A DNA stretch of 58,186 nt from Acidimicrobiia bacterium (GTDB lineage Bacteria > Actinomycetota > Acidimicrobiia > Spongiisociales > UBA5794). The position numbers and the translations under genes are program-made. The notes beneath the pieces are model-generated. The model worked only from the letters and a program-made list of their open reading frames with translations, was not told the origin of the DNA and did no database searches. The DNA lies in assembly GCA_036396535.1 (NCBI GenBank), contig DASWKR010000003.1, forward strand, positions 1-58,186. The letters are read 5' to 3'. Within the stretch, counting starts at the first letter, position 1; each line of letters starts with the position of its first letter. Positions 39,044 to 49,022 of the stretch are shown here, piece by piece.

Positions 39044-39630
39044 GCGCCACCCAGACGCTCGCCGTCGGGCTCCGCAATCCGGGAGCTCGCTACGAGGCGA
39101 CGAGGCACAACTTCGGAGGCGACGTCGTCGCACTCGTCGCCGAGCGCCACGGAAGCTCGTTCAAGAAGGCGAAGCGGTTCATGAGAGCGGAAGTCGCCGA
39201 GATCACGACGGCCGCATTCCGGCTCGTGGTCGCCAGGCCGACCACGTTCATGAACGAGGCGGGCCAGGCCGTGGCCCCGCTGGCGCGCTACTTCCACGTC
39301 GAGCGGGACGACCTCCTCGTGGTCCACGACGACATCGACGTGCCTTTCGGCAGGCTCAAGGTGCAGTTCGGGAGAGGATCGGGCGGCAACAACGGCGTCG
39401 CCTCGGTCATGCGATCGCTCGGCACGGGCGATTTCTGGCGTCTCAAGTGCGGTGTCGGCAGGCCACCGGGCTCGGTCGATCCCGCCGACCACGTCCTGCA
39501 CCGGTTCACCAGCACCGAGATCGAGGAGGCGGCCCTGATGCGCACCCTCGCCGCAGACGTCGTGGAACTGTTCGCCGAGCAAGGCGGCGAGGCGGCGAGG
39601 CAGCGGGCCGGCGAGCTGAGCGCGCCGTGA
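39040..39630 (+). CDS. pth: Peptidyl-tRNA hydrolase Pth, apparent CTG start
   Basis: A 196-residue enzyme that recycles peptidyl-tRNA. Catalytic and binding residues are in [17 protein letters not shown] (about residues 10-26; N13 and H23), PTTFMNEAG and HDDIDVPFG (Asp), with GRGSGGNNG later. The N-terminal motif can only be included if translation begins at or near the CTG at 39040, which overlaps the L25 stop as CTGA; no ATG, GTG or TTG lies in frame between there and the motif. The first ATG, 39181, would cut off the active site. The stop overlaps glpK by GTGA. Confidence 0.88.
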   Translation: MSATQTLAVGLRNPGARYEATRHNFGGDVVALVAERHGSSFKKAKRFMRAEVAEITTAAFRLVVARPTTFMNEAGQAVAPLARYFHVERDDLLVVHDDIDVPFGRLKVQFGRGSGGNNGVASVMRSLGTGDFWRLKCGVGRPPGSVDPADHVLHRFTSTEIEEAALMRTLAADVVELFAEQGGEAARQRAGELSAP

Positions 39631-41114
39631 CGAGACTCGTCGGCGCCATCGACCAGGGAACGACGAGTACGCGTTTCGCGCTCGTGGACAAGTCGGGCGG
39701 CTTCGTCGCCATGGCACAGAAGGAGCATCGCCAGCACTACCCGCAACCCGGTTGGGTGGAGCACGACCCATCCGAGATCTGGGAGAGCACGCAGGCAGTC
39801 ATCACCGAGGCCATGGATGCGGCGGGGGCGACCGCCTCCGACCTCGCAGGGGTGGGCATCGCCAACCAGCGTGAGACGACGGTGATGTGGGACCGCGGTA
39901 CGGGGGAACCGGTCGCCAACGCCATCGTCTGGCAGGACACGAGGACCGACGCCCTCTGCCGGATGCTCGGTGTGGACGAGGGGCCGGACCGATTCAGGGA
40001 GGCGACCGGGCTGCCGCTCGCCACCTACTTCTCCGGTCCGAAGATCCGCTGGCTGCTCGACAACATGAGCGGCCTGCGAGACCGTGCCGATCGGGGAAGC
40101 GTCCTGGCCGGGACGATCGACTCGTACCTGCTGTGGAAGTTGACCGGCCGGCACGCCACGGACGTGACCAACGCCAGCCGGACGATGCTGATGAGCCTCG
40201 CCTCGCTGCAGTGGGACGGCGGGCTGCTCGGCGACATCGGTGTGCCACGCTCCGTGCTCGGCGACATCGTCCCCTCCGTCGGCACGATCGCCGCCATCGA
40301 TGGCGGGCCCCTCGGAGGCGTCCCGGTCGCCGGGATGCTCGGCGACCAGCAGGCCGCCATGTTCGGCCAGGCGTGCTTCGCCCAGGGCGACGCCAAGAAC
40401 ACGTATGGCACCGGTTGCTTCATGCTCGTGAACACGGGGACGCGGATCGCCCGATCCGGGCACGGACTCCTCACGACGGTGGCGTATCAGGTCGGGCACG
40501 GCAAGGCGCGCTACGCGCTCGAAGGGTCCGTCGCCATCGCCGGTGCCGGCGTTCAGTGGCTGCGCGACAACCTGCGCATGGTGCCGGACGCCGCCGCCGT
40601 CGAGGCCCTGGCCGCCGGGGTGGCCGACAACGGGGGCGTCTACTTCGTGCCTGCCTTCTCGGGGCTCTTCGCCCCGTATTGGCGTTCGGACGCCAGGGGC
40701 ATCATCGCCGGGCTCACCAGGTTCGCCGAGGCAGGCCACATCGCCCGGGCGGTGCTGGAGGCGACCGCCTACCAGACGCTCGACGTGCTCGACGCCATGC
40801 GGTCCGACGCCGCCATCGAGCTGTCCGAGCTGCGGGTGGACGGGGGAATGGTGGGCAACGAGCTGCTCATGCAATTCCAGGCGGACCTCCTCGGCCTTCC
40901 GGTGGTCCGCCCGGTCGTCACGGAGACGACCGTGCTCGGTGCCGCCTATGCCGCCGGGCTCGCCACCGGCTTCTGGTCGTCTCCCGACGAGCTGCGCACC
41001 ATGTGGCACGAAGACAAGCGATGGGAGCCTCGGATGGAAGCCGGTGAGCGGGATCGCCTCTACTCGGGATGGAAGAAGGCGGTCGACAAGAGCCTCGGGT
41101 GGGAGGAGCAGTAG
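39627..41114 (+). CDS. glpK: Glycerol kinase
   Basis: A 495-residue FGGY kinase that makes glycerol-3-phosphate from glycerol and ATP. It has [12 protein letters not shown] (residues 6-17), [34 protein letters not shown] and [14 protein letters not shown] (the FGGY C-terminal signature region). The GTG at 39627 overlaps the pth stop, an unusual partner for glpK; no glpF or glpD is visible. The last six codons and the stop are repeated 112 bp later in a tandem duplication. Its product also feeds PlsY and PgsA. Confidence 0.94.
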   Translation: MTRLVGAIDQGTTSTRFALVDKSGGFVAMAQKEHRQHYPQPGWVEHDPSEIWESTQAVITEAMDAAGATASDLAGVGIANQRETTVMWDRGTGEPVANAIVWQDTRTDALCRMLGVDEGPDRFREATGLPLATYFSGPKIRWLLDNMSGLRDRADRGSVLAGTIDSYLLWKLTGRHATDVTNASRTMLMSLASLQWDGGLLGDIGVPRSVLGDIVPSVGTIAAIDGGPLGGVPVAGMLGDQQAAMFGQACFAQGDAKNTYGTGCFMLVNTGTRIARSGHGLLTTVAYQVGHGKARYALEGSVAIAGAGVQWLRDNLRMVPDAAAVEALAAGVADNGGVYFVPAFSGLFAPYWRSDARGIIAGLTRFAEAGHIARAVLEATAYQTLDVLDAMRSDAAIELSELRVDGGMVGNELLMQFQADLLGLPVVRPVVTETTVLGAAYAAGLATGFWSSPDELRTMWHEDKRWEPRMEAGERDRLYSGWKKAVDKSLGWEEQ

Positions 41115-41308
41115 CGGGCCGTCAATGGGCCGCGGCGCGGTGGGCGCGCAGCGGGTCCCGTCCGAAGTCTCGGCGGGGGTCCCGCCAGACTGAGTGGATG
41201 GGAGTCTCGGGTGGGAGGAGCAGTAGCGGGCCGTCAATGGGCCGCGGCGCGGTGGGCGCGCAGCGGGTCCCGTCCGAAGTCTCGGCGGGGGTCCCGCCAG
41301 ACTGAGTG
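41094..41308. repeat. Tandem duplication of the convergent tails of glpK and the DUF3500 gene
   Basis: Positions 41094-41196 and 41206-41308 are identical over 103 bp (period 112). Each copy holds, on the plus strand, the end of glpK with its stop (LGWEEQ), and on the minus strand the last residues of the DUF3500 protein with its stop (SVWRDPRRDFGRDP). The left copy retains the functional glpK end and the right copy the functional DUF3500 end; the other two tails are orphans. 41115-41233 holds no further gene. Confidence 0.95.
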
Positions 41309-42298
41309 AATGTGATTGGCGCCGTCCTGCACGCAGTCGTACTCGACGAGGAACGTGGGCCCTTGCAGCCGGTAGTAGTGGGGCGTTCCTTCCTCGGCGG
41401 GCCCGGCCCAGGCGAAGTGGATGGCGTCCAGGCCGGCCTCCTCGAGCCTGGCGAGCTCGGCGGCGGCGATCGGGTCGGGGAGGCGCTCGACGTATACCGC
41501 GATGAGGTCATCGAGGAGTGCCCGGGCGCCGTTGCCCATGTCGGAGCGGGGGATTCCGACCGGAACCGCCAGGTCGAGGGCGAGGGTTTCTCTCTCGTCA
41601 TCCGACAACGCCAGGTACAGCTCCTGGAACCAGCCGAGGGGGTGCTCCAGGTCACCCGGTCGCAGCCTGGCAGGAACCTCGGACACCCTGTGGATCACCA
41701 TGTCGATCGGTGCAGGGGCGTCGAGCGTCGCCCGCCGTCGCCCGTCCGGGTCGAGTGACAGGAGGAGCGCCCGGGCGGCGTCCTCTTCCGGCCCGCACGG
41801 GCGGCTGACCGTGCGACCGTGCTTCTCGACGCGTGCCGGGTTGGCGCCCAGGAACAGGGGGGTCGAGGCGACGACCTGGCCGTCGATGACCACGTGGTTG
41901 ACGGAAACGTGGTGGCCCTCGAACTGCCACGACCACCGTCCCGAGGACGCCGGCTCTCCGAAGATCGCCACCCAGTAGCGCAGCGGGTCGCGTAGAGCGG
42001 TGTCCCGGTAGTCCTCGAGCCAGTCGAGCGGAAGGTCGAGCGCCATGATGGCGGCGATCTGGGCGTACGTGGCGAAGTCGACCCCGGTGGTCAGCAGTCG
42101 CATCACGAGCTTGCGCTGGCCGAACGTCATCTCGTGGAGGCCGACGCCGGTGTACGAATCGCCGCTCATCTCTCGCGGCCAGTACATCCAGGTCTGGCGG
42201 CGCCCATCGTCGAACGCCGGATTGGCGGCGGCGCGCTGCTCGGCGTCCAGGGCCTCGAGGACGGCGGCTGCCGCGTCGATCATGTCGCCTGCAGTCAC
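41234..42298 (-). CDS. DUF3500-family protein
   Basis: A 354-residue protein. It has EALDAEQRAAANPAFDDGRRQTWMYWPRE near the N-terminus, SGRWSWQFEGHHVSVNHVV in the middle and HYYRLQGPTFLVEYDCVQDGANHIHSVWRD at the end (seen in shorter parts: WQFEGHHVSVN, FLVEYDC). These are characteristic of DUF3500, whose function is unknown. GTG 42298 is taken as the start because AGGAGGG lies about 10 nt upstream. Its 3' end is part of the 112-bp tandem duplication. The CocE-like gene is 25 bp upstream on the same strand, so the two likely share a transcript. Confidence 0.8.
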   Translation of the reverse strand: MTAGDMIDAAAAVLEALDAEQRAAANPAFDDGRRQTWMYWPREMSGDSYTGVGLHEMTFGQRKLVMRLLTTGVDFATYAQIAAIMALDLPLDWLEDYRDTALRDPLRYWVAIFGEPASSGRWSWQFEGHHVSVNHVVIDGQVVASTPLFLGANPARVEKHGRTVSRPCGPEEDAARALLLSLDPDGRRRATLDAPAPIDMVIHRVSEVPARLRPGDLEHPLGWFQELYLALSDDERETLALDLAVPVGIPRSDMGNGARALLDDLIAVYVERLPDPIAAAELARLEEAGLDAIHFAWAGPAEEGTPHYYRLQGPTFLVEYDCVQDGANHIHSVWRDPRRDFGRDPLRAHRAAAH

Positions 42299-42323
42299 CG
42301 TGGGCTTCCCTCCTGCCGGCACG

Positions 42324-44147
42324 CTACCCGGCCGCCGCAGGGATCACCGGAACGAGCAGGTAGGCGGGATGCTCCGGCCCCACGTGGAGGGTGGTGGTCC
42401 CCGCGAAGACCTCACCCGGCCGATCGCGCTCGTCATCGTGGAGGAATGGGCCGCAGCCCCTCAGCTCGTTCTTGAACGCCGACAGCCGGAGGCCCGTGGT
42501 GTCGCCTCCCCACTCGTAGTCGCGGCCCAGGATCGTCAGCGCCAGCCGATATCCGGCGGGAGCGACGACGCACGTCGGCCAGATCTCGACATCGAGCTCG
42601 TAGACGCCTCCCGGTTCGAGTGGCTCACGGCGCTCGTGTGCGTGGTACGGGCGCCACGGCCGGCTCAACGCCGGGTCGAGCCGGCGATGCGATGCCCGGA
42701 GCCACCCCTGGGCCAAGGGCGTGTGCGGGTCGATGGCTCCTTGGAACGTGACCTCCTCGCCCTGGCGATCGAACAGGCGGACCACGAGGAACAGGTCGGC
42801 GTCCTCGGTCGAGGAGGATACGCTCAGCTTGGCGGCGAGAGGCCCGGTGATCTCGGTCGCCTCGGCGAACGGCGCCGTCGAGAACGTGATGCCGTCCCCG
42901 AGGGCGTCGAAGGACAGGGTTGCCTCGGAAGGGCTCGGCTCGAGGTCGAGGGTCATGCCCTCGGGGTCGAGGTGGTACTCCGTCCACCTCGTGGCCGGGA
43001 TGGGCCAGTCGACCTCGTGGCGGGGCTCGAAGCTGCCGTCGGCGTGCCTGACCTGGAGGAGAACCCGCGGGCGGTCCGGCCAGCGCTCCTCCATGCCTCG
43101 CAGGAAGCGATCGAAGAAGCGGAGCTGCAGGTCACGGCCGTAGTCGGTGTAGAAGTGGGTCCAGTGCTCGATTCCGTGCACCTCGAGCCACTTGTCCCGG
43201 CCGGCCGACCGGACGAAGCCTTCGAAGTTGCCACGGGCATGCAGGCCCTGGCCGCCCCAGTTCGCCGCCGAGAGGAGGGGGACCGCCACCTCTTCCCACA
43301 CCGGGGAGCGGCTGCGGTGATAGTCGTCGTCGAGGGGATGGGCGAGGATCTCGTCACCGAACGGCGCCCGGTTGCGTTCCAGGTCCTCGTCGCTCAGCGT
43401 CTCGTCGCCGCAGATGAGCTGGCCCGTGATCGGGTTCCGTCCGCCGGCCTCTCCTCGGCCGTACTGGACGGTCTTCACCTGCATGTCGTACCAGTTCTCC
43501 CAGAACGTCGACAAGATGCCGCCGTGGTGCGTCATATCGCGGTACCAGTCGGCGGCTCCCTCCCACACGCACATCGCAGCCAGGTGGGGCGGCTGCAAGG
43601 AGGCGACGTGCCACTGGTTGATGGCGTAGTAGCTGATGCCGTTGAGGCCGACCTTCCCGGTCGACCACGGCTCGGCCGCCGCCCACTCGATGCAGTCGTA
43701 CAGGTCCCGAGTCTCCCGGGGCGAGAAATGGTCGATGTAGCCCGGTGACCGTCCCGTGCCCCGAGAATCGACCCGCACGCAGGCGTAACCGTGCGGCACC
43801 CACTTCTCAGGGTCGACGACCTCCCAGCTCTGGTAGGCGTTCGTGGACCCGGCGGCGACGTCCGGGTGTTCGGCCGTCATGCGCTGCCAGGCGCTCGGAT
43901 ATCCGGTCTGGAACGGCAGCCCCTTGGCGTACGGTCCGTAGCTGAGGAGCACCGGGTGGCGGTCGCCGTCGTCCGGGCGAAAGACGTCGGCTCGCAGCAC
44001 AACGCCGTCGTCCATACCAACGGCGACGTCCCAGTCGATGCGCATCCCGTCACGCGATTCCGACCTGAACAACTGCACGGTCCTTCCGTCCGGGACGCTC
44101 GCCGCGGCGTGGACGGCGCCGGATGGTAACGAAGGTGAGACGGACAT
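42324..44147 (-). CDS. CocE/NonD-family hydrolase (X-Pro dipeptidyl-peptidase-like)
   Basis: A 607-residue alpha/beta hydrolase plus jelly-roll protein. The N-terminal hydrolase domain shows VLLSYGPYAKG, CVRVDSRGTGRSPGY (about residues 122-136), the nucleophile elbow VGLNGISYYAINQ with Ser near residue 174, and GIEHWTHFY (His). The C-terminal domain (about 380-600) resembles the PepX_C beta sandwich. Substrates in the family range from cocaine-type esters to X-Pro peptides and beta-lactams. ATG 44147 is preferred; GTG 44078 after GGAAGGA is possible. It is divergent from pgsA by about 50 bp. Confidence 0.85.
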   Translation of the reverse strand: MSVSPSLPSGAVHAAASVPDGRTVQLFRSESRDGMRIDWDVAVGMDDGVVLRADVFRPDDGDRHPVLLSYGPYAKGLPFQTGYPSAWQRMTAEHPDVAAGSTNAYQSWEVVDPEKWVPHGYACVRVDSRGTGRSPGYIDHFSPRETRDLYDCIEWAAAEPWSTGKVGLNGISYYAINQWHVASLQPPHLAAMCVWEGAADWYRDMTHHGGILSTFWENWYDMQVKTVQYGRGEAGGRNPITGQLICGDETLSDEDLERNRAPFGDEILAHPLDDDYHRSRSPVWEEVAVPLLSAANWGGQGLHARGNFEGFVRSAGRDKWLEVHGIEHWTHFYTDYGRDLQLRFFDRFLRGMEERWPDRPRVLLQVRHADGSFEPRHEVDWPIPATRWTEYHLDPEGMTLDLEPSPSEATLSFDALGDGITFSTAPFAEATEITGPLAAKLSVSSSTEDADLFLVVRLFDRQGEEVTFQGAIDPHTPLAQGWLRASHRRLDPALSRPWRPYHAHERREPLEPGGVYELDVEIWPTCVVAPAGYRLALTILGRDYEWGGDTTGLRLSAFKNELRGCGPFLHDDERDRPGEVFAGTTTLHVGPEHPAYLLVPVIPAAAG

Positions 44148-44180
44148 TCTCGGGCTTCTGGCCTCCGGGGCCGCCCTCAC

Positions 44181-44186
44181 TACCAT
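44181..44186 (+). promoter_or_regulatory. -10 box of a probable leaderless transcript (pgsA-mfd)
   Basis: TACCAT lies 10 nt before the ATG at 44197, with no Shine-Dalgarno. The hexamer and its spacing match those before metG. Confidence 0.5.
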
Positions 44187-44196
44187 CGGCCGGGCG

Positions 44197-44748
44197 ATGA
44201 ACGTCCCGAACCTCCTCGCCTACGTCCGCATCACGCTGACCCCGGTCGTGATGGCGTTCGTGCTCCTCTCGCGGCGCATCGACCATGCGTTCGGCTTGGC
44301 GCTCCTCTTCTTCGTGGCGGCCGCCCTCACGGACTTCGCCGACGGCTACCTGGCGAGGCGCTGGGAGATCACCACGACGCTCGGGGCGTTCCTCGACTCC
44401 GTCGCCGACAAGGTGCTGGTCACGGGGAGCTTGCTCGTGCTCATCGAGGTCGGCAGGGCGTGGTCGTGGGCGGCGTTCGTGATCATCGGCAGGGAGCTCG
44501 CCGTCATGGGGCTGCGCGGCGTCGCCGCCCTCGGGAGAGGCAAGGTGCCGCCCAGCCCCCTCGGGAAGGCCAAGACCATCACACAGTTCACCGCCATCGG
44601 GCTGGCGATGGTCCGCAGCTCCAGCGAGATCGGGCCGTACTTCCTGGATGAGTGGCTCATGCTCGTCGCCGTCGCCGCCACCCTGCTCTCGGCATGGGAC
44701 TACTTCTCGAAGTACGGGTCGGCGCTCAGGACGGCAACACCAGCTTGA
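44197..44748 (+). CDS. pgsA: CDP-diacylglycerol--glycerol-3-phosphate 3-phosphatidyltransferase PgsA-like
   Basis: A 183-residue CDP-alcohol phosphatidyltransferase with the signature DFADGYLARRW followed by LGAFLDSVADK (D-x2-DG-x2-AR-x8-G-x3-D-x3-D, about residues 47-73) in a six-helix membrane protein. The product phosphatidylglycerophosphate is the precursor of phosphatidylglycerol and cardiolipin. A phosphatidylinositol-type synthase is less likely because of length and NVPNLLAYVRI at the N-terminus. Probably leaderless. mfd starts 4 nt after its stop. Confidence 0.88.
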   Translation: MNVPNLLAYVRITLTPVVMAFVLLSRRIDHAFGLALLFFVAAALTDFADGYLARRWEITTTLGAFLDSVADKVLVTGSLLVLIEVGRAWSWAAFVIIGRELAVMGLRGVAALGRGKVPPSPLGKAKTITQFTAIGLAMVRSSSEIGPYFLDEWLMLVAVAATLLSAWDYFSKYGSALRTATPA

Positions 44749-44752
44749 CCCG

Positions 44753-47700
44753 ATGACGGCCCCGCTCCGCTCCCTCGTCGACCGCTGGCCTGCGCCGCTC
44801 CTGCCGAACGTGCCGGGCAGGATCGCCGTTCCTCCGGGCTTGCGGGCGTATGCCCTCGCCGGCATGGCGGCCCGGTCGGCCCGCCCGATCCTGGCGATCG
44901 TCCCGGGCGAGCGGGAGGCCGAGGACCTGGCCGACGACCTGGAGCTGTTCACCCACGACGTCGTCATGCTGCCGGCGTGGGAGACGCTGCCGTTCGAGCA
45001 CATCTCCCCGAACGTGGCCACCATGGCCCACCGTGCCGTGGCGCGGCATCTGCTGTCCGAAGCCCCCGGCGGCCTCGTCGTGGTTGCGTCGGTGAGGGCG
45101 GCGACGCAGCGCCTCAGCCCGAGCTCGCCCCGCCCGCTCGAGCTGGCAGTCGGCACGACGGTCGACGACGTCGTCGCGGCGCTGAGCGAGCTCGGATACG
45201 AGCGCACCGATCGGGTCGAGACGCGCGGTGAGTTCGCGGTGCGGGGCGGGATCATCGACTGTTTCCCCGCCCAAGGTGAGACCCCCGTCCGTGTGGAGCT
45301 CTGGGGCGACGAGGTCGACGAGATCCGCAGCTTCGCCGTCGCCACCCAACGAACCACCGAGCCGATCGACCGGCTCGTCGCCTATCCGGCCCGCGAGCTC
45401 CGCCCCGACCCGCCACTTCGCAAGCTTGCGGAGGAGCTGCGCGACCGGGAGCCGTGGGCCGCATCGACATGGGACAGGATCGCCGAGGGGCTCACGTTCC
45501 AAGGTATCGAGTCGTGGCTGCCGTGGCTGTCCCACGAGGAGACGGCGCTGGAGGCGTACGACGCCGACGTGGTGCTCTTCGATCCGGAGCGCTCGTTGGC
45601 GCGTTCCAACGACCTGCTCAGGGAGGAGGCAGACCTGGCCGCGGCACTCGCCCCGACCTGGGGAGCAGATGCGCCGGAGGCGGGCGACCATCCGGCCCTC
45701 TACCTGCCGATATCCGATCGGGCCCGCCTCGACGCCCCGCCCCGGCCCGCCACGCCCACCGAGTCGACGCTCGAAGCGCGTGGCCTCGACGCGGTTCCCG
45801 GTGACGCCCCTTCGGTAGCCAAGGCGCTCAACGAGTGGAAGCTGCGTGGCGTGGACGTGGTGGTCGCCATGGACGGCGAGGGGGCGGCCAGGCGGGTCTC
45901 CCGGGTGTTGTCGGAAGCCGGCATCGATCTTCCCGTGGTGGAGCGTCTCGAGGGCCCTTCGCCGGCCGTCTTGGCGACCGGTATCCACCTCGGTTTCGTG
46001 GCCCCCCAGCTCGGTGTCGGCGTCGTCGGGGAGCGTGAGGTCGCCGGCAGGCGCCGGGCCCACCGCCGGGTGAGGCGGACGAGCCAAGGCCTCGTCGACG
46101 CCTACCGCGATCTCGAGCCGGGCGACTTCCTCGTGCACCATCGCCACGGGATCGGCCGATTCGAGGGCCTCGTCCACCGCGAGATGGCCGGCGTCGAGCG
46201 GGACTACCTCCTCGTGGCGTACCACGGCGGCGACAAGCTGTACGTGCCGACCGACCAGCTCGCCGCGGTGAAGCGGTACACCGGAGGCGAGTCGCCCCGC
46301 CTGTCTCGCATGGGTGGATCCGACTGGGCGGCGACCCGGTCGAAGGTCCGCAAGGCGGTGGCCGTCGTCGCCGAGCAGGTGGTCGATCTCCACCGTCAGC
46401 GAGCCGCCGCGGCCGGCCACGCCTACGAGGAGGACAGCCCATGGCAGCGGGAGCTCGAGGCGGCGTTCCCGTACGAGGAGACCGCCGACCAGCTGACCGC
46501 CATCGCCGACATGAAGCAGGACATGGAGTCGGAGCGACCCATGGATCGGCTCATCTTCGGGGACGTCGGCTTCGGGAAGACCGAGGTGGCGCTCCGAGGC
46601 GCATTCAAGGCCGTGCAGGCGGGGCGTCAGGTCGCAGTGCTCGTCCCGACGACGCTGCTGGCGCAGCAACATCAAGCGACCTTCCAGGACCGGCTGGCGC
46701 CCTACCCCGTCCGGGTCGAGATGCTCAGTCGGTTCCTCACGTCGAAACAGCAGAGGGACGTCATCCGCGCCATCGCCTCGGGTGAGATCGACATGGTGAT
46801 CGGAACCCATCGCTTGCTGTCGGACGACGTCGTCTTCAAGGACCTCGGGCTGCTGGTGGTCGACGAGGAGCAGCGATTCGGGGTGGCCCACAAGGACCGC
46901 CTGAAGCGCCTCCGGACCTCGGTCGACGTGCTCACCCTCACGGCAACTCCCATCCCGCGGACCCTCGAGATGGCCCTCACCGGCATCCGCGAGGTGAGCC
47001 ACATCCGAACGCCACCCGAGGATCGCCATCCGATCCTCACGTACGTCGGGCCGTACGATGCCCAGACCGTCTCGGCGGCCATCAGGCGCGAGATGCTCCG
47101 CGAGGGTCAGATCTTCTACGTGCACAACCGGATCCAGTCGATCGACCTGGCCGTGGCGCGGTTGCGCGACCTCGTGCCGGACGCCCGCATCGGCGTCGCC
47201 CACGGGCGGATGAGCGAGGGTCAGCTCGAGCAGGTGATGTACGACTTCTGGAATGGCGAGTATGACGTGCTGGTCGCCACGACGATCATCGAGTCCGGGC
47301 TCGACCTGCCGCAGGTGAACACGCTCGTCGTCGAACGGGCGGACCGGCTGGGGCTCGCTCAGCTCTATCAGCTGCGCGGCCGGGTTGGGCGCTCCAGCCA
47401 GCGTGCGTACGCCTACCTCTTCCACCCGCCGGAGCAGACGCTCAGTGAGGACGCCTACCGGCGCCTCGAGGCGATCGGGGAGTTCTCCGACCTCGGGTCG
47501 GGGTTCCAACTCGCCATGCGCGATCTGGAGATCAGAGGGGCGGGGAGCATCCTCAGCGAGACGCAGGCGGGCCACATAGCCGCCGTCGGGTTCGACCTCT
47601 ACGTCGAGCTGGTCGCCGATGCGGTCAACGAGCTACGGGGCATACCGTCAGGCGTCGAGGAGCTGCCGGAGGTGCGCATCGACGTCCCGGTCGACGCCCA

Positions 47701-48091
47701 CCTCCCCGCCGACTATGTGGAGAGTGGGGAGCAGCGGCTCGAGGCGTACCGCCGGCTGGCGGCGACGAGGACGCAGAGCGAGGTCGAGGATGTCGCCGCC
47801 GAGTGGCGCGACAGGTACGGCGCCCTCCCCGAGGAGGCCGGGGCCCTCATCGACGTCGCCAGGCTGCGCCACGAGGCACTCCGCATCGGGCTCACCGAGA
47901 TCGTCCAGGTGCGCAACGAGGTTCGCATGTCGTCCGTCGCCCTCAGAGAGTCCGAGGACGTTCGGCTGAAGCGCCTGGCGCCACGCGCCGTGGTGCGCGG
48001 CGACGTGCTGTTCGTGCCTGTCTGGCCGAGGGGCGGCATCGCCCCCATACTGGAATTCCTTCGTACAATGTGGCCTCCGCCGGAGGAGTGA
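44753..48091 (+). CDS. mfd: Transcription-repair coupling factor Mfd
   Basis: A 1112-residue translocase that removes stalled RNA polymerase and recruits UvrA. The N-terminal UvrB-like domains (about 1-330) are followed by the RNA-polymerase-interacting domain with GDFLVHHRHGIGRFEGLV (near 460). The helicase core has Walker A GDVGFGKTEVALRGAF (about 602-617), DEEQRFGV (DEEQ box, near 704), TATPIPRTLEMAL and QLRGRVGRSSQRAYAY. The C-terminal TRCF domain closes the protein. It starts 4 nt after pgsA and overlaps the next gene by GTGA. Full length. Confidence 0.96.
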   Translation: MTAPLRSLVDRWPAPLLPNVPGRIAVPPGLRAYALAGMAARSARPILAIVPGEREAEDLADDLELFTHDVVMLPAWETLPFEHISPNVATMAHRAVARHLLSEAPGGLVVVASVRAATQRLSPSSPRPLELAVGTTVDDVVAALSELGYERTDRVETRGEFAVRGGIIDCFPAQGETPVRVELWGDEVDEIRSFAVATQRTTEPIDRLVAYPARELRPDPPLRKLAEELRDREPWAASTWDRIAEGLTFQGIESWLPWLSHEETALEAYDADVVLFDPERSLARSNDLLREEADLAAALAPTWGADAPEAGDHPALYLPISDRARLDAPPRPATPTESTLEARGLDAVPGDAPSVAKALNEWKLRGVDVVVAMDGEGAARRVSRVLSEAGIDLPVVERLEGPSPAVLATGIHLGFVAPQLGVGVVGEREVAGRRRAHRRVRRTSQGLVDAYRDLEPGDFLVHHRHGIGRFEGLVHREMAGVERDYLLVAYHGGDKLYVPTDQLAAVKRYTGGESPRLSRMGGSDWAATRSKVRKAVAVVAEQVVDLHRQRAAAAGHAYEEDSPWQRELEAAFPYEETADQLTAIADMKQDMESERPMDRLIFGDVGFGKTEVALRGAFKAVQAGRQVAVLVPTTLLAQQHQATFQDRLAPYPVRVEMLSRFLTSKQQRDVIRAIASGEIDMVIGTHRLLSDDVVFKDLGLLVVDEEQRFGVAHKDRLKRLRTSVDVLTLTATPIPRTLEMALTGIREVSHIRTPPEDRHPILTYVGPYDAQTVSAAIRREMLREGQIFYVHNRIQSIDLAVARLRDLVPDARIGVAHGRMSEGQLEQVMYDFWNGEYDVLVATTIIESGLDLPQVNTLVVERADRLGLAQLYQLRGRVGRSSQRAYAYLFHPPEQTLSEDAYRRLEAIGEFSDLGSGFQLAMRDLEIRGAGSILSETQAGHIAAVGFDLYVELVADAVNELRGIPSGVEELPEVRIDVPVDAHLPADYVESGEQRLEAYRRLAATRTQSEVEDVAAEWRDRYGALPEEAGALIDVARLRHEALRIGLTEIVQVRNEVRMSSVALRESEDVRLKRLAPRAVVRGDVLFVPVWPRGGIAPILEFLRTMWPPPEE

Positions 48092-49022
48092 ACCTGATCC
48101 CACGTTCCAGATCGCTCATCGCCGCCAGTGCACTCGTGGCAGCCGTCGCGGCGTGCGGCGACGCGGGCCTCGGAACGGTCGCCACGGTCAACGGAGATGC
48201 GATCGTCGTCGGTGAGGTCACCGGGCTGCGCAACAGCTACGCCGGCGACGTCGTCAACACGAACACCGAGCAGTTCAGGACGGACCTCGGCAATGTGATC
48301 TTCCTCGACGTCCTCGTCGCGGCGGCGGAAGAGCAGTACGACATCACGTTCACCGAGGCCGAGGTGAGGGACCGCCTCGCCAACCCCCCGGAGCGATACG
48401 CCCAGGTGTTCGCGCAGGTCGAGGCGGACGCCGACCTCACCGACGACGCCAAACGGCACCAGGCGCTCATCTCGCTCATCCGCGACTCGGTCACGAACAG
48501 GCTGGTGGCGGACGACGCCACGTTCTGGGACGACATGGTCGGGGAGACGCCGGAGCTGCTCACGAGCGCATGCGTGCGGCACGTCCTCGTGGCCACCGAG
48601 GGGGAAGCGGCCCAGATCATCGACCGGCTCCAAGGCGGAGAGGACTTCGCCGCGGTCGCCGACGAGGTGTCTCTCGACACTGCCAGTGCCGGTGGGGCCC
48701 TCGTCGATCAGGCCGGCGAGTGCATGCTGCCACTGCAGACATACGTCGCCGAGTTCGGCAATGCGGCAGCGACGGCGGTGGTCGGCGAGGTCTCCGGACC
48801 CGTGCAAACCCAGTTCGGGTTCCATGTCATCCTCGTCGACCGGCGGGAGGACCCGCCTCCCGTCGAGGTCCTCGAAGCGGATCCGGTGGCGTACCTCGGC
48901 AACACCGAGGTGAGCAGCCTCTTCAGTCCATGGTTCAACGACGTCGTGAGGGCCGCCACGATCGAGATCGATCCGGTGGTCGGTAGCTGGTCGACCTCCG
49001 GTGTCGGGATCGTCCCACCCGA

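Noticed and set aside
39181-39630. pth starting at ATG 39181
   Set aside because: It would lack the catalytic Asn and His that are encoded in frame just upstream.
44726-47575. 949-codon minus-strand open frame
   Set aside because: Antisense of mfd in high-GC sequence; no recognisable motif, while mfd is complete.
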